NCBI GenBank assembly: GCA_964417725.1
Contig: CAYQIV010000002.1
Span: 88,803-152,802, forward strand
Direction: 5' to 3'
DNA from: SHZI01 sp964417725
GTDB lineage: Bacteria > Pseudomonadota > Gammaproteobacteria > Steroidobacterales > GCA-2729495
Length of the DNA: 64,000 nt
The position numbers and the translations under genes were made by a program. How positions within the stretch are numbered: position 1 is the stretch's first letter; each line of letters starts with the position of its first letter. The notes below the pieces were generated by a model. The model saw only the letters and a program-made list of their open reading frames with translations. It did no database searches and was not told the DNA's origin. Below, piece by piece: positions 33,842-40,883 of this stretch.

Positions 33842-34720
33842 ATGGCCCCTCCCATGTCCCACGCCCAGCAATTGCGCCGCCTGCTGGCCGGCGAGGCCTT
33901 CGTCGTGCCGGGCTGCTACGACGCCCTGACGGCGCTGCTCGTCGAGCAGGCCGGTTTCCCCTGTGCCTATGTCAGTGGTGCGAGTATCGCTTTCACCCGT
34001 CTCGGCCGGCCCGACATCGGCCTGACCACCCTCACGGAGGTGGCCGAGACGCTGGGCAATATCCGCGACCGCGTCGCCATCCCGCTGATCGTCGATGGCG
34101 ACAACGGCTTCGGTAATGCCCTCAACGTCCAGCGCACGGTGCGCCTGCTGGAGAAGCAGGGCGCCTCGGCCATCCAGCTCGAGGACCAGACACTGCCCAA
34201 GCGCTGTGGCCACCTCGAGGGCAAGACGCTGGTGCCGATGCGCGAGATGGTCGCCAAGCTGCACGCGGCGCGCGATGCCTGCCACGATCCGGCCACCGTC
34301 ATCGTCGCGCGCACCGACGCCGTGGCGGTCGATGGCCTCGCGGCCGGGCTGGAGCGGGCCCGGGCCTACGTCGAGGCCGGTGCCGATGTGCTGTTCGTCG
34401 AGGCGCTGCGCAGCGTCGAGGAACTGCGCGAGGCCGGTGCCGCGCTCGGTGCGCGGGTGCCGTTGCTGGCCAACATGGTCGAGGGTGGCAAGACACCGCT
34501 CCTCGACATCCGCGCGCTCGGCGCGCTCGGTTTCAGGCTGGCGATCTATCCGGGTGCCGCGGTGCGTGTCGTCGGCCATGCCGTTACCGCCTATCTCGAC
34601 ACGCTCAAACGTGACGGCACGACGTCGAACATGCTCGACCGCATGTTCGACTTTACGCAGATCAATGCCGTCATCGGTACGCAGGACATGCTTGCCGCCG
34701 GGCGGCGCTACGAGGAATAG
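33842..34720 (+). CDS. Isocitrate lyase/PEP mutase-superfamily C-C lyase (2-methylisocitrate-lyase-like)
   Basis: 292 residues. DGDNGFGN (85-92) binds the metal and PKRCGH (119-124) carries the catalytic Cys of methylisocitrate-lyase-type enzymes; true PEP mutases have a different loop there (see the next gene). It likely cleaves a substituted malate or isocitrate to pyruvate or glyoxylate plus an acid. Dimethylmalate lyase, methylisocitrate lyase and oxaloacetate decarboxylase are all in this family, so the substrate is open. ATG 33842 or 33854 are possible starts. Only 2 bp separate it from the PEP mutase gene. Confidence 0.85.
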   Translation: MAPPMSHAQQLRRLLAGEAFVVPGCYDALTALLVEQAGFPCAYVSGASIAFTRLGRPDIGLTTLTEVAETLGNIRDRVAIPLIVDGDNGFGNALNVQRTVRLLEKQGASAIQLEDQTLPKRCGHLEGKTLVPMREMVAKLHAARDACHDPATVIVARTDAVAVDGLAAGLERARAYVEAGADVLFVEALRSVEELREAGAALGARVPLLANMVEGGKTPLLDIRALGALGFRLAIYPGAAVRVVGHAVTAYLDTLKRDGTTSNMLDRMFDFTQINAVIGTQDMLAAGRRYEE

Positions 34721-34722
34721 CG

Positions 34723-36348
34723 ATGTCCATGCGACGTACCACGCGTTTCCGCCAGCTGCTGGCCAGTGACGAACTCGAGTTCCTCATCGAGGCGCACAAC
34801 GGCATCAGCGCACGCATCGGCGAGGAGGCGGGTTTCAAGGGCATCTGGGCCGGCGGCCTGTGCATGTCGGCCCAGTTCGGTGTGCGCGACTCCAACGAGG
34901 CGAGTTGGACCCAGGTGCTCGAGATGCTCGAGTTCATGGCTGATGCCACCCGGCTGCCGATCCTGCTCGACGGCGACACGGGCTACGGCAACTTCAACAA
35001 CGTGCGCCGGCTGGTGCGCAAGCTGGAGCAGCGCGGTGTCGCTGCGGTGTGCATCGAGGACAAGCTCTATCCGAAGACCAACAGCTTCATCGACGGCGAC
35101 AAGCAACAGCTCGCCGATGTCGACGAGTTCTGCAGTCGCATCAAGGCCGGCAAGGACGCGCAGTCGGACGATGACTTCGCCATCATCACGCGCGTCGAGG
35201 CCTTCATCGCCGGTTGGGGCCTCGGTGAGGCGCTGCGTCGCGCCGAGGCCTATCATGCCGCCGGCGCGGACGGCATCCTCATCCACAGCGCGCTGGCGCG
35301 GCCCGGGGAAGTGCTGGCGTTCAAGAAAGCCTGGGGCGATCGCTGCCCGGTGGTCATCGTCCCGACCAAGTATTACGCCACCCCCACCGACGTGTTTCGC
35401 GAAGCCGGGTTTTCCCTCGCCATCTGGGCCAACCACCTGCTGCGTGCGGCGGTGGTTGCCATGCAGGATGCCGCCCGCACCATCGCCCGCGAGCAGAGCC
35501 TGCAGTCGGTCGAGGACCGCATCGCACCGGTGCGCGAGCTGTTCCGCCTGCAGGGCGCTTCGGAACTGCAGGAGGCCGAGGAGCGCTACCTGCCGCGGCG
35601 GGGCGACCGTGCGCGGGCCATCATTCTCGCCGCCTCGCGCGGCACGGCGCTCGGCGAGTTGACGGCGACGCGTCCCAAGGCGATGGTCGCCATCCGCGGC
35701 CAGCCGCTCCTGTCGCACATCGTCTCCGCCTACAACGCGGCCGGGATCAAGCGCATCACCGTGGTCCGCGGTTATTGTGCATCGGCCATCGACCTGCCCG
35801 CGCTGGGCTATGTCGACAACCCCGACTATGCGCAGACCAGCGAGCTGTATTCGCTGGCCTGTGCGCTCGATGCCGATCCGGACGACGGACATGATGTCTG
35901 TATCTCCTTCGGCGACGTGATCTTCAAGCGCTACCTTCTCGATGCGCTCGCCGAGCCCGAAGACGATTTCGTCATCGTCGTCGACACCGAGTGGCGCGAT
36001 TCGGTCAATCGCGGGCGGGCGGCCGATTACGTGCGCTGCAGCCGGCCGCACTCGCGCCGCGCCTTCTACCAGCCGGTGTGGCTGGTGCAGGCGGGCGAGG
36101 AATTGCCGGCAGACGGCATCCACGGCGAATGGATGGGCTTCCTGAAGGTGGCTGCCGCGGCCTTGCCGCGCCTGCGGCGCCAGGTGGCGGCGATGGTGGC
36201 GGACCCGGCCACCCGTCCGGCCAAGCTGCACGAGCTGCTGAGTGCACTGGTTGCCGGCGGCGAGCAGGTCCGTGTCGTCTATGCCACCGGTCACTGGCTC
36301 GATGTCGACAGTCTCGACGACGTGGTGGCCGCCGGGAGCTTCACATGA
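34723..36348 (+). CDS. pepM: PEP mutase fused to a nucleotidyltransferase domain
   Basis: 541 residues. Residues 1-290 are PEP mutase: WAGGLCMSA (42-50), DGDTGYGN (83-90) and the diagnostic loop EDKLYPKTNS (112-121), which marks phosphonate-forming mutases rather than lyases. It converts PEP to phosphonopyruvate, creating the C-P bond. Residues about 296-541 are a sugar-nucleotide-transferase fold with LAASRGTAL (302-310) and RPKAM (317-321). The usual LAAGxGxRL signature has Gly to Ser and Arg to Ala changes, so activity should not be assumed. GAGGA before ATG 34723 supports the start. The stop overlaps the next gene (ATGA). Confidence 0.93.
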   Translation: MSMRRTTRFRQLLASDELEFLIEAHNGISARIGEEAGFKGIWAGGLCMSAQFGVRDSNEASWTQVLEMLEFMADATRLPILLDGDTGYGNFNNVRRLVRKLEQRGVAAVCIEDKLYPKTNSFIDGDKQQLADVDEFCSRIKAGKDAQSDDDFAIITRVEAFIAGWGLGEALRRAEAYHAAGADGILIHSALARPGEVLAFKKAWGDRCPVVIVPTKYYATPTDVFREAGFSLAIWANHLLRAAVVAMQDAARTIAREQSLQSVEDRIAPVRELFRLQGASELQEAEERYLPRRGDRARAIILAASRGTALGELTATRPKAMVAIRGQPLLSHIVSAYNAAGIKRITVVRGYCASAIDLPALGYVDNPDYAQTSELYSLACALDADPDDGHDVCISFGDVIFKRYLLDALAEPEDDFVIVVDTEWRDSVNRGRAADYVRCSRPHSRRAFYQPVWLVQAGEELPADGIHGEWMGFLKVAAAALPRLRRQVAAMVADPATRPAKLHELLSALVAGGEQVRVVYATGHWLDVDSLDDVVAAGSFT

Positions 36349-37484
36349 TCGAGGCCGCCGACTTCGTCGGCGCGGCGGCACGGCGCGGCTTCCATTTCTA
36401 TACGGGTGTGCCGTGCTCGTACCTCACGCCGTTCATCGATCATGTCATCGCCGCGCCGGGCCTGCGCTACGTCGGTGCGGCCAATGAGGGCGATGCGGTG
36501 GCGATTGCAGCCGGCGCGGAACTGGGCGGCCAGCGCAGCGTCGTCATGTTCCAGAACTCCGGGCTCGGTAATGCGGTCAGCCCGTTGACCTCCCTGACGC
36601 ACACCTTCCGCCTGCCGGTGCTGGTCATCGTCACCTGGCGCGGCGAACCCGGGGGTGCGCCGGACGAGCCACAGCACGAGCTGATGGGCGGCATCACGCC
36701 ACATCTGCTCGAGTTGATGGGCATCCCCTTCGGCTTTTTCCCCGCGCATGCCGACGAGATCGATGCCGCACTGGCGGCGGCGGTGGCCCACATGGAGGCC
36801 ACCGGGCGGCCTTATGCGCTGGTCATGCGCAAGGGCAGCGTGGCGCCGGGTGCGGGAGATGCCCCGCCGCGGCCGCCCCGTCGTGGCGCCGGCGGCCACA
36901 CGGCCTCGGCGTCGGCGCGCAGCCAGCGTCACCACATGCTGCAGGCGATCCAGATGGCGGCCAAGGCCGATGACATCGTCATCGCCAGCACGGGCTACGC
37001 GGGCCGTGAGCTTTATGCGCTGGAAGATCGCCCGAACCAACTCTACATGGTGGGCTCGATGGGCTGTGCGGCGGGCCTTGGCCTCGGCCTGGCGCTGGCC
37101 CGGCCGACGCAGCGGGTCATCGTCATCGATGGCGACGGCGCGGCGCTGATGCGCCTCGGCCTGCTGGCGACGCTCGGCCACGAGCGGCCCGACAACCTCG
37201 TCCATGTGCTCATCGACAACGGCATGCACGAGTCGACCGGTGGCCAGGCGACCGTTTCGTCCAGCATCGATTTCTGTGCGCTCGCTGCGGCGGCCGGTTA
37301 TCCGAAGGTCATCGCCATCGGCGACATGGAAGCATTGCGCGCCGAACTGGCCTGGCGTGCCATGGGGCTGCGCTTCGTGCACGTGCCGGTGTTGCCGGGC
37401 GTGATGCCCGACCTGCCGCGGCCGCAGATCACCCCGGCCGAGGTCGCGGCACGCCTGCGTGGCCACCTGGCCGCACGCGGATGA
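36345..37484 (+). CDS. ppd: Phosphonopyruvate decarboxylase
   Basis: A 379-residue thiamine-diphosphate enzyme that decarboxylates phosphonopyruvate to phosphonoacetaldehyde, the step that pulls the unfavourable PEP mutase reaction forward. It shows GVPCSYLTPFID near residue 21, the catalytic-type Glu in ANEGDA (46-51), and the ThDP/Mg motif GDG (263-265) with Asn at 292 in LIDNGMHESTGGQ. This HESTGGQ block is typical of Ppd. A proline/arginine linker (171-190) joins the two halves. ATGA overlap with pepM. Confidence 0.93.
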   Translation: MIEAADFVGAAARRGFHFYTGVPCSYLTPFIDHVIAAPGLRYVGAANEGDAVAIAAGAELGGQRSVVMFQNSGLGNAVSPLTSLTHTFRLPVLVIVTWRGEPGGAPDEPQHELMGGITPHLLELMGIPFGFFPAHADEIDAALAAAVAHMEATGRPYALVMRKGSVAPGAGDAPPRPPRRGAGGHTASASARSQRHHMLQAIQMAAKADDIVIASTGYAGRELYALEDRPNQLYMVGSMGCAAGLGLGLALARPTQRVIVIDGDGAALMRLGLLATLGHERPDNLVHVLIDNGMHESTGGQATVSSSIDFCALAAAAGYPKVIAIGDMEALRAELAWRAMGLRFVHVPVLPGVMPDLPRPQITPAEVAARLRGHLAARG

Positions 37485-37491
37485 CGCGGCG

Positions 37492-38586
37492 ATGATGCGG
37501 CTGATCCTCCTCAACCCCGGGCCGGTGACCCTCAGCGACGGCGTGCGCGGTGCCCTGGTCCGCGACGACGTGTGCCATCGCGAGCCGGAATTCGCCGCCC
37601 TGACCCGCCACATCAACGCGCGGCTCGTCGCCATCTATCCTGCACTGGCCGCGCACCACGCCGCCGTGACCCTGGCGAGTTCCGGTACCGGGGCCGTCGA
37701 GGCCATGCTGGCCACCTTCGCCCCCGATGTGACGCGCACGCTGGTGGTGGCCAACGGCGTGTACGGCGAGCGCATGGCGCGCATGCTCGACGCGCATGGC
37801 AAACCGCACGAGGTGCTGGCCCACGACTGGTGTGCGCCGGTCGACATCGCGGCGCTGCGCGCGCGACTGGCGGCGGACGCCGCCATCACCCACCTTGCCG
37901 TGGTCCACCACGAGACGACCACCGGCCGGCTCAACGACCTCGCGGCGATCGGCGCGCTGTGTGCCGAGCGGGGCGTCGAGCTGCTCCTCGACGCGGTGAG
38001 CAGCTTTGGTGCCGAGGCGATCGAAGGTGCAGCGTGGAACCTCGCAGCGCTGGCGGCGACGGCCAACAAGTGCCTGCACGGCGCCCCGGGACTGTCTTTC
38101 GTCATCGCCCGGGACACGCTCTGGCGGGCCCCGGCGGGGCGGCGGCGCAGCGTCTACCTCGACCTGCACGCCTACCATGCCGGCCAGCATGGCGACGGGT
38201 ATTCGCCCTTCACCCTGCCGGTGCACGTCGCCCATGCACTCGACGCTGCGCTCGACGAACTGGCCGCCGCCGGTGGCTGGTCGGCCCGCCAGCGCAGCTA
38301 CCGGGCGCGGGCCCGGCGCATCGGCGCGACGCTCGAGGGCCTCGGTCTGTCGACCCTGCTGCCCGTCGCTGACTGTTCTGCGGTGCTGTGGTCGTGGCGC
38401 CTGCCCCCCGGACAGACCTACACCGCGCTGCACGACGCCCTGAAGACGGCCGGCTTCGTCATTTACGCGGGGCAGGGTGCGCTCGGCCCGGCGATCTTCC
38501 GCATCGCGCACATGGGCGAGATCAGCGAGGCGGACCTCGAGCGGCTGTGCGAAGCGCTGGTCCGCAGCCTCGGCGGGCCGCCATGA
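37492..38586 (+). CDS. 2-aminoethylphosphonate aminotransferase (PhnW family)
   Basis: A 364-residue PLP-dependent class V aminotransferase. It opens LLNPGPVTLSDGVR, the family N-terminus, with SSGTGAVEAM binding PLP phosphate (63-72), Asp167 in LLLDAVSSFG and the PLP lysine K193 in TANKCLHG. Next to pepM and ppd it should aminate phosphonoacetaldehyde to 2-aminoethylphosphonate; a related keto-phosphonate cannot be excluded. ATGs at 37492 and 37495 are both possible. Its stop overlaps the nucleotidyltransferase start (ATGA). Confidence 0.9.
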   Translation: MMRLILLNPGPVTLSDGVRGALVRDDVCHREPEFAALTRHINARLVAIYPALAAHHAAVTLASSGTGAVEAMLATFAPDVTRTLVVANGVYGERMARMLDAHGKPHEVLAHDWCAPVDIAALRARLAADAAITHLAVVHHETTTGRLNDLAAIGALCAERGVELLLDAVSSFGAEAIEGAAWNLAALAATANKCLHGAPGLSFVIARDTLWRAPAGRRRSVYLDLHAYHAGQHGDGYSPFTLPVHVAHALDAALDELAAAGGWSARQRSYRARARRIGATLEGLGLSTLLPVADCSAVLWSWRLPPGQTYTALHDALKTAGFVIYAGQGALGPAIFRIAHMGEISEADLERLCEALVRSLGGPP

Positions 38587-39320
38587 TCCGCAGTGCCGTC
38601 ATCCTCGCCGCCGGGCGTGGCACGCGGCTGGCCGGCGAACTGCACGATCGACCCAAGGGTTTCCTGTGCGTCGGTGAGCGGCCGATCATCGAGGAGTCCA
38701 TCGCACGGCTGGTGGCGGCCGGCATCGACGATATCTGCATCGTCACCGGCCACTGTGCGTCGTGGTACGAGGATCTCGCGACACGCCGCGGTGGCCTCGT
38801 GCGAACCGTCCACAATCCGCGCTACGCCGATTCCGGCAGCATGTACAGCCTGTGGTGTGCGCGTGACCAGGTGACCGGCGACTTCCTCCTTCTCGAGTCG
38901 GATCTCGTCTACGAGCCGCGCGCGCTCGGCGTGCTGCTCGATGGCCCTGACCCGGATGCCGTGCTGCTCTCCGGTCCGACCGGGGCAGGTGACGAGGTCT
39001 GGGTCGAGTTGCGCGATGGCGTGCTGTGGCGCATGTCCAAGCAGCGGGACGCGCTTGGTGCCGGTGTCGCCGGCGAGCTGGTCGGCATCTCGCGCATTTC
39101 CGCGCCGCTCTACGGGCTGATGTGCCGCCTTGCGGAAACGGCGTTCGACAAGACTCTGCATCATGACTATGAAAGTGATTGTCTCGTCGCGGCCGCGCGG
39201 CAGCGACGCATCGCCTGCCCGGTGGTCGATGACCTGCTGTGGGGCGAGATCGACGACCCGTCGCACCTCGCCCGCGTGCGCCTCCAGGTCTGGCCGCGGT
39301 TGCCGGCGGTGCCCGGCTGA
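38583..39320 (+). CDS. Nucleotidyltransferase, likely phosphonate cytidylyltransferase (LicC/PntC-like)
   Basis: A 245-residue NTP transferase with an intact signature LAAGRGTRL (8-16) and RPKGFL (23-28), a substrate segment ADSGSMYSLWCA and the metal aspartate in ESDLVYEP. LicC-type enzymes make CDP-choline from phosphocholine, and PntC enzymes make CDP-2-aminoethylphosphonate. In this operon the latter is the best inference; the nucleotide is not proven. It starts inside the stop of the aminotransferase gene. Confidence 0.85.
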   Translation: MIRSAVILAAGRGTRLAGELHDRPKGFLCVGERPIIEESIARLVAAGIDDICIVTGHCASWYEDLATRRGGLVRTVHNPRYADSGSMYSLWCARDQVTGDFLLLESDLVYEPRALGVLLDGPDPDAVLLSGPTGAGDEVWVELRDGVLWRMSKQRDALGAGVAGELVGISRISAPLYGLMCRLAETAFDKTLHHDYESDCLVAAARQRRIACPVVDDLLWGEIDDPSHLARVRLQVWPRLPAVPG

Positions 39321-39331
39321 GCGGGGCACGT

Positions 39332-39360
39332 TGCATGCGCCCGGTCCAGATGCTAAAAGC
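39332..39360 (+). promoter_or_regulatory. Internal promoter candidate
   Basis: TTGCAT (39332-39337) and TAAAAG (39355-39360) are 17 bp apart, with an extended -10 TGC just before the latter. It lies in the only sizeable gap (about 100 bp) of the phosphonate operon, before the small membrane protein gene, so transfer genes may also be transcribed separately. Confidence 0.4.
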
Positions 39361-39421
39361 CCGCAGCATCGCCGCCCGCAGGGCGGCAGCCATCCGTTCC
39401 ACAAACGTCCAGGACGAGCCG

Positions 39422-39715
39422 ATGATGCGTCGTGAACCGATCCCGCCCCGCCCCCGGCCGGCGATATGGCTGATGGGCATGGCCCTGCTGGGCCTCTCGA
39501 CCCCGGCCTGGGCGTACCTCGACCCCAGCACGGGCAGCATGATCCTCTCGGCGGTGATCGGGCTGTTCGCCACGGCCGGTCTTGCCGTCAAGACCTACTG
39601 GTACCGCCTCAAGGCCTTGTTCCGTCGTGGCGACAGCCGCCCGCCCGATGCCGCCGCCGCGACACGGCAGGCTGCGGATGGCGAGGACCGGTCGGGCCGC
39701 GACGGGCAGCGCTGA
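39422..39715 (+). CDS. Small membrane protein with AYLDPSTGS motif
   Basis: About 97 residues: a signal-like first helix ending TPAWA, then YLDPSTGSMILSAVIG, a second helix and a short cytoplasmic tail beginning KTYWYRLKALFRR. Similar small proteins with a (Y/L)DPxTGS motif occur beside surface-polymer and sulfatase-like genes, but their role is not known to me. Its position between the activation and transfer genes suggests a helper at the membrane. ATG 39422 or 39425. Confidence 0.7.
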   Translation: MMRREPIPPRPRPAIWLMGMALLGLSTPAWAYLDPSTGSMILSAVIGLFATAGLAVKTYWYRLKALFRRGDSRPPDAAAATRQAADGEDRSGRDGQR

Positions 39716-39722
39716 GCGCGGC

Positions 39723-40883
39723 ATGCGGCGTTTTTTCTCCGAATGGCGCGGCTACCGCGCCTTCCGGCGCATCCCCCGGGCCGAACGCCGCCTGGTCTTC
39801 CTTTCCGAGAGCAGCCAGGACTGGCATCACTTTGCGCCGGTCGTCCGCCACCTCGTCGAGGTCTGCCACACGGACCTCATCTACGTGTCGTCGGACCCGC
39901 AGGACCCGGGGCTCCACCAGAGGTCGCCGCGCATCCGCGGCGTGTGCATCGGCAAGGGAATGTGGCGAATCTGGTTCTGCCAGTTCCTCGACGCCGACGT
40001 CCTCGTGACGCAGATCCTCGACCTCGGCAACCTCGAACTCAAACGCTCGATGCACCCGGTCCACTACGTGTACATGTTCCATTCGCTGATCAGTACGCAC
40101 ATGGCCGACCATGCCGACTCGTTCGACCACTACGACACCATCCTGTGTGCCGGGCCGCACCAGATGCGCGAGATCCGCCGTCGCGAGGCGCTTCACGGCC
40201 TGCCGCCCAAGCAACTCCTCGAGCACGGCTACGGGCGCATCGAAGACCTCATGGCGTTGCGCCGCGACCCGCCGCCGGTGCACGGCGACGGCGACATCCA
40301 CGTGCTCGTCGCGCCGTCGTGGGGTGAGCAGACCATCCTGCCGGTGTGTGGCGCTGCGCTGGTCGAGGCGTTGCTCGGTGCCGGCTTCCGCGTGACCCTG
40401 CGGCCGCACTACCAGACGCGCTGGATGACACCCGAGGTCATCGACCGCATCGCCGCAGCCCATGCCGGCAATGCGCGCTTTTGCCTCGTCGAGCAGATGG
40501 GGGAGAGCGACTCGCTGCTCGACTCGCACGTCATGATCACCGACTGGTCGGGCGCTGGCCACGATTACGCCTTCGGGCTGGAAAAGCCGGTGCTCTACAT
40601 CGATGTGCCGCCCAAGGCGCGCAACGACACCTGGCCGGAACTCGGCATCGAACCGTTCGAGTCATCGATCCGTGAGCAGACCGGTGCACTGCTGCCACCC
40701 GAACGGCTCGCCGAGGTGCCGCCGCTCATCCGCCGGCTGGTCGCCGATCCGGCGCAGTCCCGCAGCCGCCTCGCCGGGTTGCGTGAGGCATCAGTCTTCA
40801 ACCTCGGCGCCAGCGGCAAGGCCGGAGCCGAGGCGCTGCGCAGCGTGCTGGCCGGCCTCGCGGCAGCCGACGGCGCGCGATGA
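39723..40883 (+). CDS. CDP-glycerol glycerophosphotransferase-like (TagB/TagF family) transferase
   Basis: 386 residues with the family C-terminal block DSHVMITDWSGAGHDYAFG followed by EKPVLYID, and a middle strand-rich region with LVAPSWGEQTILPVCG. TagB/F enzymes transfer glycerophosphate from CDP-glycerol onto a lipid-linked acceptor. No teichoic acid genes are present in this presumed Gram-negative, so a CDP-activated phosphonate (for example CDP-aminoethylphosphonate) is the attractive donor; this is inference. The start follows the previous stop by 7 bp and its stop overlaps the next gene (ATGA). Confidence 0.85.
   Translation: MRRFFSEWRGYRAFRRIPRAERRLVFLSESSQDWHHFAPVVRHLVEVCHTDLIYVSSDPQDPGLHQRSPRIRGVCIGKGMWRIWFCQFLDADVLVTQILDLGNLELKRSMHPVHYVYMFHSLISTHMADHADSFDHYDTILCAGPHQMREIRRREALHGLPPKQLLEHGYGRIEDLMALRRDPPPVHGDGDIHVLVAPSWGEQTILPVCGAALVEALLGAGFRVTLRPHYQTRWMTPEVIDRIAAAHAGNARFCLVEQMGESDSLLDSHVMITDWSGAGHDYAFGLEKPVLYIDVPPKARNDTWPELGIEPFESSIREQTGALLPPERLAEVPPLIRRLVADPAQSRSRLAGLREASVFNLGASGKAGAEALRSVLAGLAAADGAR

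Noticed and set aside
34708..36381. 557-codon minus-strand frame opposite pepM
   Set aside because: Antisense shadow; the plus strand has diagnostic PEP mutase and nucleotidyltransferase motifs.
30484..39320. FR-900098/fosmidomycin-type phosphonate pathway using an aconitase-like step
   Set aside because: That route needs a homocitrate-synthase-like condensing enzyme and a dehydrogenase, neither present; Ppd and an aminotransferase indicate the aminoethylphosphonate route.
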